From Streptomyces sp. WM6386 (lineage in GTDB: Bacteria > Actinomycetota > Actinomycetes > Streptomycetales > Streptomycetaceae): DNA of 64,000 nt. Position numbers and translations under genes: made by a program. Where the stretch lies: assembly GCF_000972385.1 (NCBI RefSeq), contig NZ_JXTE01000025.1, positions 1-64,000 of the forward strand, given 5' to 3'. Below are positions 26,076-34,493 of this stretch, in pieces. Position 1 is the stretch's first letter; each line of letters opens with the position of its first letter. The notes below the pieces were generated by a model. It was not told the DNA's origin, did not search any database, and saw nothing but the letters and a program-made list of their open reading frames with translations.

Positions 26076-27560
26076 CTACGCGTGGACGATCCGCCCCTCG
26101 CAGACAGTCATCCGCACCAAATCCGCCGACGGCTCTTCGAGCGCGACCGCACGCGGCGCATGCAAGAGGCAGAGGTCCGCCGGCTCACCGCGGGCGACCG
26201 ATCGCGGGGCGTCGCCGGGCCGCAGAGGAGAGGAGAGCATGCCGGCGAGTGCCGTCGAGACGGACACGCTCTCGTTCGGCCCGAGCGGCGCTCCGTCCGG
26301 GGCCTGCCGGTCGCGGGCGGAGCGCAGCACGGCCCACGGATCCGGGGAGCCGAACGGTGCGTCACTGGACGAGACGGTCCGCACTCCGGCGTCGAGCAGC
26401 GAGGCGTAGGGATAGAGGTAGGGCAGGTCGCCGGGGTCGGCGTCACGCCGGTATGCGTCACCACGTTCCGCGACGAAGCCCGGTTGGGTGACAACCCGCA
26501 GGCCGAGCGCGGCCATCTGCGCGGCGAGCGCCGGGGGCGCGACGGCAGCGTGCTCGATCCGGTCACCCGGCACGACTCCCGCCTCCCGCAGCGCCGTCAC
26601 CGTGACGACGAGACCTTCGAGCGTCACGCAGTGCACCGCGACAGGCCGGGGCACCACCGGGCCGGTGACCCGCGCCGTGCGGATCCGGGTCAGCAGGTCG
26701 TCGTACGGCCAGGGCGCGTGGTCGGGGGGCAGAAGCTTGCGTGGTCCCAGTCGTACGCGGTCGGTCGGCAAGCCGGGTGGGAGCGAGTCGACGCCGAGCA
26801 GAAGCAGGCGCTGCGCGAGCCGTCCGTCCCTGACGGCCGACAGCAGCAGACGCAGGGTGCCGGGAGTCATGTCCGGCGTGGCATCCGTGACCCCGGTGAT
26901 GCCGTACGCCGCCAGCCGCCGTCCCACCCGGGCGAGGTCCGGTTCCGGATCAACGGCCCCGACGGCGTCGAGTCGCCCGCGCAGCCAGCCGTCGAGCCGC
27001 CAGAGCCGGCCGGTGGAGCGCCCGGCACGGTCCCGTTCAATGCCGGGCGGGGCGTCGATGCTGTCGGAGTCGAGCCCGAGCATGGCTGCGGCCGCGCTGT
27101 TGACGGTCCACAGCGCCCCACTCCGGTGCTGGACCCGGACCGGGCGTTCGCCGGTCATCGCGTCCAACCGATGGCGGTCGAGGAGTCCCGCCACCGACTC
27201 GTGATAGCCGACACCTCGTACCCATGCGCCGGGTGGAAGTGCCGCGGCCCGGTTCCGCAGCGCCGTCCCGAGCGTGGCCGCGTCAGGTACGCCGGGAGGT
27301 CCGCACGCGACGGACGTCTCGGCCGCCGCCAAAGCCGTCAGGTGGAGATGGTGATCGTGCAGACCGGGCAACAGGGCACCGCCGTGGGCATCCACCACCT
27401 CCTCGCCCCGACGCGGCATCAGCGCGTTGCCGACGGCCACGACTCGGCCGTCGGCGACTCGGACGTCAGCATGGTGACCGGGGCCAACCTCTGCATTCCG
27501 CAACAGCATCGGCACCGCGGACTGCACGGGCGGTTCCTCACGTGACGTGCGCGCGCCCAC
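26076..27560 (-). CDS. Amidohydrolase family protein (YtcJ-like)
   Basis: A 494-residue metal-dependent hydrolase of the amidohydrolase-3 type. The metal site begins with LPGLHDHHLHLTAL, and later ligands are in VAVHCVTLEG, RIEHAAVAPP and SSSDAPFGS. The C-terminal ADLCLLHAP strand closes the beta sandwich. The GTG start overlaps the CoA-transferase stop in TAGTG. It is the last gene of the crotonase-CoA-transferase-amidohydrolase operon. A lactam, amide or cyclic ester substrate is possible. Confidence 0.87.
   Translation of the reverse strand: MGARTSREEPPVQSAVPMLLRNAEVGPGHHADVRVADGRVVAVGNALMPRRGEEVVDAHGGALLPGLHDHHLHLTALAAAETSVACGPPGVPDAATLGTALRNRAAALPPGAWVRGVGYHESVAGLLDRHRLDAMTGERPVRVQHRSGALWTVNSAAAAMLGLDSDSIDAPPGIERDRAGRSTGRLWRLDGWLRGRLDAVGAVDPEPDLARVGRRLAAYGITGVTDATPDMTPGTLRLLLSAVRDGRLAQRLLLLGVDSLPPGLPTDRVRLGPRKLLPPDHAPWPYDDLLTRIRTARVTGPVVPRPVAVHCVTLEGLVVTVTALREAGVVPGDRIEHAAVAPPALAAQMAALGLRVVTQPGFVAERGDAYRRDADPGDLPYLYPYASLLDAGVRTVSSSDAPFGSPDPWAVLRSARDRQAPDGAPLGPNESVSVSTALAGMLSSPLRPGDAPRSVARGEPADLCLLHAPRAVALEEPSADLVRMTVCEGRIVHA
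27405..27424. repeat. 20-bp direct repeat, second copy
   Basis: Identical to 23763-23782. It lies inside the N-terminal coding part of the amidohydrolase gene. Confidence 0.85.
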
Positions 27561-29083
27561 TACGACGGCTTGTTCGACGAGCCGGCCGACGACGCCGCTG
27601 CAGACACCGCCCGCGATCCATCACCTGTTCGGCCCGGTTTCAGCCCCAGACTCTCGATCACCGACTGGCGGTGTTCCCCGTGCGCCGCCGCCCGTCCCGA
27701 GGGAACGCGCGCGACCGGGGGCAGTACGGCGAGGCCGACAGGCGCAGGACCGCCGCCGAAGGGAAGGGCCACCGCGGCGGCGGCCGATTCGCGCATGGCG
27801 ACGTCCACCAGCCGGCCACCGCCCGCGCCGATGCAGGCGAGCGCCGCGACCGCCGCGTGGACACCGGCGAGCGGATCGGCGATCGCGTCCCCGCAGGGCA
27901 GTACGCCGAACTCGTCGCGGGCGACGAGCCCCGCGGCGACCGCGACATCGTCACCGAAGCCGACTCGACCGGACCATGGGCCGGTGCGTCCGTACGCGGT
28001 GATGCTCACCCAGGTCAGGCCGGGCGTCCGGGCGAGGATCGCATAGGGATCGATGCCGAGTTGGGCCATGGCTCGGGGCCGCGAGCCTTCGATGACGACC
28101 TGCGCACGGTGCAACAGGGCCCGCAGCAGGCCGAGGTCGTCGGGGTCCGCGAAGTCGAGGGCGATGGCCTCATGGCCCTCGTGCAGAAGGTCGTAGAACG
28201 CCCGGGGCCCGCGACGGGCACCGTCCGGCCTGCTGGTGCTCTCCACCTTCACCACTCGGGCCCCGGTCAGCCCAAGAAGGTGGGCGCAGAGCGGGCCGGC
28301 CCACAACGCGGACAGATCGACGACCAGGGGACGTTCACGCCCACTCGGTGCCAGGGCCTCGCCCGCCGGATTCAGCAGGAAGGGACGGACTCGGCCGTGC
28401 TGGGCGCGGGCCACGAGCTGAGCATCCATCGTGCCGGGCGTTCCCAGCACGGCGACGGGGAGGCCGAGCAGTTGTCCGCGCTCCGCGCACACGGCGGCAG
28501 GCCTGCCCGCCGCCCAGACCGTGAGCGCATCCCAATGGGCCTGCTCCGCCACGTGGCGCTCCGTCAACGCCGGTACGAGGTCGAGGTCGTCCTGCCGCGC
28601 CAGGTTCACCCCGATCCAGCCGCCGTCGAGCGCGCGCAGCAGCCGGAAGGTTCCGCCCGGTGCGTACGGTCCGCGCCGGGTGAACCCCGCTGTCGCCGCC
28701 CGCTCCCCCAGCAGTCGGGAATCGGGGAGTACGGGGCTGCGGCCCATCCGGGCGGCAAGGGAGTGGATGGCCAGCAGACCGCCGCGCACGGCTGTTGCGG
28801 GACCGCCGGGAACAGGCAACGGGGGACCGTCCGTGCGACCCGTCAGGGCCATGGCGCCGCTCGACGCCCAGTCGTCGAGTGGGTGTGCCGCACCGTCGCC
28901 CGGATCGATCAGGAGATCCGCCTGCGCTCGCTGCGCGGGGCGTGCGCCGAGGCAGCGGAGCAGCCATGCGGCGTAGCGCGCGCCGGGGTCAGCGCCTCGC
29001 GCCGCCACACGCAGCCCCGAGAGCGGACCGCGGTCGGCGACGGAATCGGCAGCTGTATCTCCCACTTTCCGCCTTTCAGGCAT
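27560..29083 (-). CDS. Class III (CaiB/BaiF-like) CoA-transferase
   Basis: A 507-residue CoA-transferase family III protein, longer than the usual 400. The C-terminal half has the clearest family blocks: VVDLSALWAGPLCAHLLGLTGARVVKVE, AIALDF, RTPGLTWVSITAYGRTGPW and ADPLAGVHAAVAAL. The N-terminal 230 residues resemble a second, more divergent copy of the fold (RAATAGFTRRGPYA). The catalytic Asp expected after the GRTGPW block may be one of the Asp pair in GFGDDVAVAAG. It overlaps the crotonase stop in ATGCCTGA. It probably activates the pathway acid as a CoA thioester. Confidence 0.83.
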   Translation of the reverse strand: MPERRKVGDTAADSVADRGPLSGLRVAARGADPGARYAAWLLRCLGARPAQRAQADLLIDPGDGAAHPLDDWASSGAMALTGRTDGPPLPVPGGPATAVRGGLLAIHSLAARMGRSPVLPDSRLLGERAATAGFTRRGPYAPGGTFRLLRALDGGWIGVNLARQDDLDLVPALTERHVAEQAHWDALTVWAAGRPAAVCAERGQLLGLPVAVLGTPGTMDAQLVARAQHGRVRPFLLNPAGEALAPSGRERPLVVDLSALWAGPLCAHLLGLTGARVVKVESTSRPDGARRGPRAFYDLLHEGHEAIALDFADPDDLGLLRALLHRAQVVIEGSRPRAMAQLGIDPYAILARTPGLTWVSITAYGRTGPWSGRVGFGDDVAVAAGLVARDEFGVLPCGDAIADPLAGVHAAVAALACIGAGGGRLVDVAMRESAAAAVALPFGGGPAPVGLAVLPPVARVPSGRAAAHGEHRQSVIESLGLKPGRTGDGSRAVSAAASSAGSSNKPS

Positions 29084-30122
29084 CTGCCGTCACCGCGTCC
29101 ACGAGCCCCCAGCAGTGCGCCCGAGCGGCGTCGATCCGTTCCCCGGTGAGCGCCATCCACGCGGTACGCCAGCGGCCGATACGCCGGGGCAGACTGACCG
29201 TGCCACCGGCGCCAGGCACAAGACCGAGGGACAACTCGGGCAGGGCGAAGTATGCGCCGGGCGCCGCCACCATCCGGCCCGCGAACGCCGGCACCTCCAC
29301 TCCTGCGCCCATGCAGGCGCCTCGCACATGAACCTGCACACGGCCGGCGCAACGATGCACCGCGTACCCGGCACTGCGGGCCAGGCGGACCGCGTGGGCA
29401 GTGGCCGGATCGGCAGCCGTGCCGAACTCGTCCAGGTCGCCGCCACTGCAGAAGTCCGAGCCCGTGCCACGCAGGTGCACGACGGCTACGCCGGGATCCG
29501 CGGCCACCGCCAACGCGTCGATCAGTTGGTCCCGCATCTCGCGGCCCAGGGCGTTGCGCCGCGCCGGCCGGTTGAGGGTCACGCACAGCCGGTCCCCCGT
29601 GCGTTCCAGCAGCACGGCGTCCGCGGTCGCGGGCGGGACAGGCCGGGCCGGATGCGCGCGCCGCCAGGCAGCGAACTCCGGTCCGGCCAACAGCATCGAG
29701 AACGCCAGCGATTCGGCGACGAGCGCATCCGGCACCGGGAGCAGCGGTGTCAGCCGAAGAAGTCCAGCCAGCGTCAGTGCTGCCCTGGGGGCGCCGTGCA
29801 AGGCTTCGGTCAGCTGGTCCAGCGCCGCATCCACATCGTCCACCCTGATGTGGGAACGTCCGGGTTGAGGAACCGTACTGAGGGTCAACGTGAGAGCGTC
29901 GAGCAGTGTCCCGGCGGCGGGCGATACGCGACGCCGAGCGACGCCCACGAGCACGCGGTGGGCCTGACCCAGCCGTACGGCGGCCTCCTGCGGGCTGCCC
30001 ACGGCGTCCAGATCCACCACGGTCAGCACATCGCCCGCCGTGAGGTGCTCGGTCGCCGTCGGGACCAGCAAGTGCTCGGCTCGGGCCGCTTCGGCCGCCG
30101 TCACCACCGGAATGTCGGACAC
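29076..30122 (-). CDS. Enoyl-CoA hydratase/isomerase (crotonase) family protein
   Basis: A 348-residue protein. The C-terminal 180 residues are crotonase-like: LNRPARRNALGREM, GSDFCSGGDLDEFG (oxyanion hole), RGACMGAGVEVPAFAG and FALPELSLGLVPGAGG. The preceding 165 residues are Ala/Leu-rich and not recognised; crotonases are usually about 260 residues. I prefer the GTG at 30122 (AAGGGA upstream) to 30164. It is the first gene of an operon with the CoA-transferase and amidohydrolase. Confidence 0.85.
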   Translation of the reverse strand: MSDIPVVTAAEAARAEHLLVPTATEHLTAGDVLTVVDLDAVGSPQEAAVRLGQAHRVLVGVARRRVSPAAGTLLDALTLTLSTVPQPGRSHIRVDDVDAALDQLTEALHGAPRAALTLAGLLRLTPLLPVPDALVAESLAFSMLLAGPEFAAWRRAHPARPVPPATADAVLLERTGDRLCVTLNRPARRNALGREMRDQLIDALAVAADPGVAVVHLRGTGSDFCSGGDLDEFGTAADPATAHAVRLARSAGYAVHRCAGRVQVHVRGACMGAGVEVPAFAGRMVAAPGAYFALPELSLGLVPGAGGTVSLPRRIGRWRTAWMALTGERIDAARAHCWGLVDAVTADA

Positions 30123-30198
30123 AGGCCGTTCCCTTCTCCCGCTGCCCCGCACGGGGCCCGCCATTGACCTGCCCAGACCATGACTCTAGTGTTCAGGA

Positions 30199-30226
30199 TG
30201 AACATATATCGTTCAAGTCGTTCAAT
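30199..30226. promoter_or_regulatory. Compound operator: inverted and tandem GTTCAA half-sites
   Basis: TGAAC-N7-GTTCA (30199-30215) overlaps GTTCAAG-TC-GTTCAAT (30211-30226). It lies between the divergent crotonase operon and VOC gene, just upstream of the ribosome-binding site of the latter. Confidence 0.6.
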
Positions 30227-30239
30227 CGCGGGAGGTCGC

Positions 30240-31286
30240 GTGTTCCAGTTCCTGCTCACAGCCGATTTCATGGTTCCGGACGCGGACGCCACGGCGGCTC
30301 TCCTCGTGAAGACCCTCGGCATCAAGGAGCACCCCCGCTGGCGCCAGGCGTTCCCCGACCATCCATACGTCGCCCACTTCCTGCGCGTACACAAGTCTCT
30401 CGCCGTGGCGCCCACCCGGATCGAACCGCAGGGCCACCTGGACAAGCCGAACCATGGCGATCCCCACTTCCCCGCCTTCCTCAAGAGCCTGGAGACCTTC
30501 CAAGGCGAGCACCGACCCATCAAGACGCACTCCCTGGTGCTCATCACCGACCGCCTCGACGACCTGGTGCAGCGATTGACGCGCCGCCGCCTGCCGTTCC
30601 GTATCGCGCCCATGACACCCGAGATGCCCTGGGTACGGCTGTGGGTGGGCGTGACACCCGAGAACCCCCACTACGAACCCTCGGTCGACGGTGGACTCTG
30701 CGTCGAAGTGCTGCCGGTCGATCCGCTGCAGATGCCGGCGGAGACCTTCACCGCTCCACCGCCGGAGCCGCGCGACCCCGCCCCCGGCGAGTTGGTCCGG
30801 GTGACGGCGCGCGGCGTTCTGGTACGGGATCTGGACGACACGCTGCGCAAGCTGTCCACCAACCTGGACTGGGAGCCCGCAGGGCCGGTCGAGCACCTGC
30901 GTGAGGAAGGCTACCGGCGGGCGAGGATGGCCTTCACCCTGCCGCACAGCGCTTCGGTCGATGTGCTCGAACCCACCGTCTGGGACGGCGAGGCCGGAGC
31001 CTACCTGCACAGTTGGGGGCCAGGCCCGTACTACACCAGGATCTCGGTGCACGACCTGGAGGCCAAGGCCGCGGACCTGGAGTCCAGGGGGACGCCCTTC
31101 ACCTGGGTGCGGGAGTCCGAATCGGTCGGCGGAGCATCGCTGATCAAGGTCGACCCGAGGGCACTCGACGGCGCGCTCTTCGAATTCCACGAGCATCACG
31201 CCGCCCCGCTTCCGGCCACGCCCGAAGGGGACTCTGACGACCGAGCAGTGACTGAAGGGGCATCTCATGTACAATCCGTTCAGTAG
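30240..31286 (+). CDS. Two-domain VOC superfamily protein
   Basis: A 348-residue protein with two VOC modules, about 1-175 and 200-330. The second contains ITISVHDLEAKAADLESRG-like sequence (TRISVHDLEAKAADLESRGT) and ends LFEFHEHHAAP, where a Glu and His could bind metal. The GTG start at 30240 follows GGGAGG directly; the longer frame would run through the operator. It resembles extradiol dioxygenase or glyoxalase-type enzymes, but no substrate can be assigned. Confidence 0.8.
   Translation: MFQFLLTADFMVPDADATAALLVKTLGIKEHPRWRQAFPDHPYVAHFLRVHKSLAVAPTRIEPQGHLDKPNHGDPHFPAFLKSLETFQGEHRPIKTHSLVLITDRLDDLVQRLTRRRLPFRIAPMTPEMPWVRLWVGVTPENPHYEPSVDGGLCVEVLPVDPLQMPAETFTAPPPEPRDPAPGELVRVTARGVLVRDLDDTLRKLSTNLDWEPAGPVEHLREEGYRRARMAFTLPHSASVDVLEPTVWDGEAGAYLHSWGPGPYYTRISVHDLEAKAADLESRGTPFTWVRESESVGGASLIKVDPRALDGALFEFHEHHAAPLPATPEGDSDDRAVTEGASHVQSVQ
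31269..31284. promoter_or_regulatory. Tandem operator GTACAAT-CC-GTTCAGT
   Basis: A copy of the tandem element, overlapping the last codons of the VOC gene, 44 bases before the TetR gene start. It would allow autoregulation. Confidence 0.5.
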
Positions 31287-31327
31287 AGTCTCATAGGGCT
31301 GGCCATACATCGGACGGGGGCACCGAC

Positions 31328-32014
31328 GTGTCCACAACACGCAGTACGGAACCCCGCCGCGTCGCCTCTCCCGGAGAGAGCGGCACGGTTGAGCGGATCC
31401 TCGACGGAGCACTCAAAGCAGCCGCCCGTCGTGGACTGCAAAAGCTCTCGATGAGCGACATCGGCGACAGCGCGAACGTCTCCCGGGGCACTCTGTACCG
31501 CTACTTCGCCTCCAAGGACGACGTCATCGCCGCGCTGCCCGACCATCTCCTCGTGCGCTGGGAGCAGCATCTGCGCCGGGCAGTCGCCCAACAGCCGCGC
31601 CCTGAGGACCGGGTGCGGGTGGTCATGGAGGCGATGACCGGCTACGCGGCGGCGTCCCCCGAGCTCCTGCGGATGATCCAGCTGGAACCGGAGTTCGGCC
31701 TGGACTTCCTGGAACGGAAGCTTCCGGACAGTGTGCGCATCGTCGCCGACGTGCTGGAGCCGGTGATCGATGACGCGGCCGTCGTCCACGCCCGCGTCAT
31801 CACCGGTCCCGAACTCGCCGAGATCCTGCTGCGCATCGCGATGTCCGGCTTCCTCGTACCCGGTACGCGGACCCGGCAACTGCCCAAACGGGTGGCCAAT
31901 TTCTGGGAGTTCCTGAACCTGGGAGTCGGCGCCGGGGCCGAGGAGGACGACCGCGCCGAGCGTATGGCCGCCGTCGCACACCTCTCTCGCGACCAGCGTC
32001 GACGCCGCGCCTGA
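31328..32014 (+). CDS. TetR/AcrR family transcriptional regulator
   Basis: A 228-residue TetR protein. The helix-turn-helix lies near residues 40-60 (MSDIGDSANVSRGTLYRYFA). The ligand-binding part ends in AEILLRIAMSGFLVPGTRTR. It is clearly paralogous to the regulator at 44347-45054, with VSRGTxYRYF and a shared LRIAxxxFLVPG block. An upstream tandem element suggests autoregulation. The GTG start at 31328 is supported by a preceding G-rich site. Confidence 0.9.
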   Translation: MSTTRSTEPRRVASPGESGTVERILDGALKAAARRGLQKLSMSDIGDSANVSRGTLYRYFASKDDVIAALPDHLLVRWEQHLRRAVAQQPRPEDRVRVVMEAMTGYAAASPELLRMIQLEPEFGLDFLERKLPDSVRIVADVLEPVIDDAAVVHARVITGPELAEILLRIAMSGFLVPGTRTRQLPKRVANFWEFLNLGVGAGAEEDDRAERMAAVAHLSRDQRRRRA

Positions 32015-32044
32015 AGTCCACGGCGACGTCTGACTGTGCACCCC

Positions 32045-32087
32045 TGAAGCGCCGGGCGGACCGAGAGTCGGTCCGCCCGGCGCTTCA
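32045..32087. terminator. Bidirectional terminator between convergent genes
   Basis: A perfect 20-bp stem with a 3-base loop (GAG), between the convergent TetR gene and the dioxygenase beta-subunit gene. It is strong enough to end transcription from both sides. Confidence 0.85.
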
Positions 32088-32095
32088 GGCGCAAG

Positions 32096-32638
32096 TCAGA
32101 GGAAGATCGCAAGATTCGGCGTACTCAGCAACGTCTCGTTGAGCAGAACCGTCCTGCGAGCGAGACGCCACCCTTGCTCCGTTCGCCGCATCAGATCCTG
32201 ACGCTCCGCAGCGATCAAGTCCGGGGCGGAGTCGTTGAATCGATGACGGACCACCAGCAGATTGTGGTCACATTCGAACTCGTCGGCCGAGTCGGTCCGG
32301 TTGACCAGAAGATTTGTCACCATCCGCCGGCATCGCGAAGGCGGGTCCTCGGCCCAGGCGCTGCTGGTACCGATCAGCCGGTAGACCCGGCCCGTGAGCG
32401 ATGCACGGTCCTCGAAGAAGTGGTAGTTGCCGCCGGAGAAGCCTGCCCCGTCGGCACGCTGGAGGGTCTGCCGGACCGGGGCGCGGTAGTCCAGATCCTC
32501 GGTGAGCAGCTCCAGCCATTCATGGAAGCGTCCCTGGTCGAGCAGGGCCGCCTCCTCGTAGAGGAATTGCGTGAGCTCGTTGTGGACCGGGTCCCCGACC
32601 GGGACCCGGACAGTGGCAGTCGTAGCCGTTGTCGTCAT
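32096..32638 (-). CDS. Ring-hydroxylating dioxygenase, small (beta) subunit
   Basis: A 180-residue beta subunit of the SnoaL/NTF2-like fold. Family blocks are EAALLDQGRFHEWLELLTEDLDYRAP, RVYRLIGTSSAWAEDPPSR and WRLARRTVLLNETL. It has no metal; it stabilises the alpha3beta3 oxygenase. It follows the alpha subunit by 13 bases. Confidence 0.92.
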   Translation of the reverse strand: MTTTATTATVRVPVGDPVHNELTQFLYEEAALLDQGRFHEWLELLTEDLDYRAPVRQTLQRADGAGFSGGNYHFFEDRASLTGRVYRLIGTSSAWAEDPPSRCRRMVTNLLVNRTDSADEFECDHNLLVVRHRFNDSAPDLIAAERQDLMRRTEQGWRLARRTVLLNETLLSTPNLAIFL

Positions 32639-32651
32639 GGAGTACGCCTTC

Positions 32652-34070
32652 CTACCAGGGGTTGTCCGTCATGAACTGCAGCCAGCGCAGCCACCAGTTC
32701 CACTGGCCGTCGTCCTTCGAGAAGCCGTCGTAGACGTAGCCGCTGCCCGGCCAGTCGTCGGGCTCGTTGACTCCCAGCAGGGCCTGGTACTTCATCGTCT
32801 GGCGCCGCCCCATGGCCCCGTACGAGGACCGGTGCATGGACGGCCACGCCTCGGCGTCGTCCTGCTCGACGGTGCCGCTGCTGCCCACGGCGCGCACCGA
32901 GGCCTTGAGCATCTTCTCCTTGACCTCGTCGGGGGCGTCGCGCTCCACGAGCACCCAGTTGACGAACTCGAACTCGTCGGGCCCCTTGGGCATGAAGGTG
33001 TGCCAGGTCATGGTCGAGCCCATGGTCCCGTCGGGCGAGGGCTGCCAGATGGACACCAGACCCGTATTGGGGAACAGGCCGCCGACCTGGGGCGCGGTCT
33101 CGGCGAGAACGCGCATCTCGTCCTTGTCGAAACGGCGGGGAAGGTGCTCCACCAGCTCGGGAGTCAGCCCGGGAGGGGGAAGGGCGCGCAGCCGTTCCAT
33201 CGTACTGAGCCCCGACACGTCCTTGCCCAGCAGCATGCTGAAGGTCGTCTCGGCCGGGATGCAGCGCAGCGAGTGCCCCTGCGGCACGCTCACGTCGACT
33301 CCGTACATGGCCGGAGCCATCTCAACGACGGCATCTCCGGTGGTCTCGGAGCCGATCACACCCAGCTCGAACAGCGAACGATGCAGGGTGAGTGTGTGGT
33401 AGCCGTCGGCGTTGAACTGCTCTCCCGCACACTTCCAGTTGGCCTTGACGGTGAAGCGCTGGGGAGGACCGAGAGCTTCGAGGCCGCTCTCGGTACGGTC
33501 GTACATCAGGTCCAGGTACCACTTGTAGTCGCCGAACCAGTCGTCCAGCGAGGGCGCGGCCGGGTCGAAGGTGGCGAAGACCATGCCACCGAAGCGCTCC
33601 ACGCGAGCCTCGGGGAGGCCGAGTTCGGAGCGGTCGCGTACATCGCCCCACATCTGCTCCTTCTTCACCGGGGAGCCGAGAAAGCGGCCGTCCTGGCCGT
33701 AGACCCAGCCGTGGTAGACGCAGCGGAACTGGTTGCTGTTGCCCGCGTCGACCCGGCAGACCTGCATGCCGCGGTGCTGGCAGATGTTGAGCAGGACCTT
33801 GACGTCCCCGGACCGGGTGCGCGTGATGATGACCGGATCAGCGGCAAGGGTCCTGGTGACGAAGTCACCCGGCCGCGGTACCTCGCTCTCGTGCGCCACC
33901 GGGATCCACGCTTTCCGGAAGAGGCGTTCGAGTTCCAGCCGGAAGATCTCCGGATCGGAGAGTACGCGCATCGACACCTCGCGTTTCTCCACGTCGACGA
34001 GGTCCGCGAGGGACGTCCCGTCCGAGAGAACCGGCACCGTGCCACGGGGCATCCCGACTTCCGCCACCAT
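32652..34070 (-). CDS. Rieske ring-hydroxylating dioxygenase, large (alpha) subunit
   Basis: A 472-residue oxygenase alpha subunit. The Rieske site is intact: Cys97-x-His99 (ICQHRGM) and Cys117-x2-His120 (RCVYHGW). The mononuclear iron site is also intact: NADGYHTLTLH, with Asp222 bridging to His225 and His230. It should insert dioxygen into an aromatic ring or a related substrate. Electrons probably come from a ferredoxin such as 34208-34405 and the reductase at 57060-58319; no reductase is adjacent. Confidence 0.94.
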   Translation of the reverse strand: MVAEVGMPRGTVPVLSDGTSLADLVDVEKREVSMRVLSDPEIFRLELERLFRKAWIPVAHESEVPRPGDFVTRTLAADPVIITRTRSGDVKVLLNICQHRGMQVCRVDAGNSNQFRCVYHGWVYGQDGRFLGSPVKKEQMWGDVRDRSELGLPEARVERFGGMVFATFDPAAPSLDDWFGDYKWYLDLMYDRTESGLEALGPPQRFTVKANWKCAGEQFNADGYHTLTLHRSLFELGVIGSETTGDAVVEMAPAMYGVDVSVPQGHSLRCIPAETTFSMLLGKDVSGLSTMERLRALPPPGLTPELVEHLPRRFDKDEMRVLAETAPQVGGLFPNTGLVSIWQPSPDGTMGSTMTWHTFMPKGPDEFEFVNWVLVERDAPDEVKEKMLKASVRAVGSSGTVEQDDAEAWPSMHRSSYGAMGRRQTMKYQALLGVNEPDDWPGSGYVYDGFSKDDGQWNWWLRWLQFMTDNPW

Positions 34071-34132
34071 GCTGAGCTCCCATCCTGACTGTCGTACACG
34101 ACGACTCGGACAGTACGCTTAACGCTTATTGT

Positions 34133-34148
34133 GTTCAATATGTTTCAC
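34133..34148. promoter_or_regulatory. Tandem operator GTTCAAT-AT-GTTTCAC
   Basis: A copy of the tandem element, 63 bases upstream of the dioxygenase alpha-subunit start, in an AT-rich patch. Confidence 0.55.
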
Positions 34149-34207
34149 ACAAGGAGCCTGAAAGGATGGGCGCCCGGAACGGCCGCTCCGGCAAGGAGGC
34201 GGCCCGG

Positions 34208-34405
34208 TCACGCCCCCTCATGCACGACGAGCGCCCCTTCGGGGCATATCGCCGCACCTTCCCGCGCCCCGCCCTCCAAATCGGACGGGACCTCAGGGTT
34301 CGGCACCACCACGAAGCCGTCATCGTCGATCCTGTAGACCTCGGGACACACCTCGTTGCACAGGGTGTAGCCACAGCACTTCCCCTTCAGCACCTCGACC
34401 CGCAT
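34208..34405 (-). CDS. Small iron-sulfur ferredoxin
   Basis: A 65-residue ferredoxin. The cluster-binding region is CCGYTLCNEVCPEVY near residue 10, with a distal CPEGA. Actinomycete 3Fe-4S ferredoxins have C-x5-C-x3-A/P; here the residue before Pro is a fourth Cys (Cys20), so a 4Fe-4S cluster is possible. I chose the ATG at 34405 (GGAGGCGAG upstream) over 34423. It is a likely electron donor to the adjacent dioxygenase or to the P450. Confidence 0.85.
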   Translation of the reverse strand: MRVEVLKGKCCGYTLCNEVCPEVYRIDDDGFVVVPNPEVPSDLEGGAREGAAICPEGALVVHEGA

Positions 34406-34461
34406 CTCGCCTCCATATGACACGCCGACAGCGAGGGTAAGGTACTGATTGAGCTAACTAT

Positions 34462-34477
34462 GGTCAATGTGTTCCAT
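34462..34477. promoter_or_regulatory. Tandem operator GGTCAAT-GT-GTTCCAT
   Basis: A copy of the tandem element in the 88-base gap between the divergent ferredoxin and MFS genes. Confidence 0.5.
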
Positions 34478-34493
34478 CGGCACAGGAGCCTGG

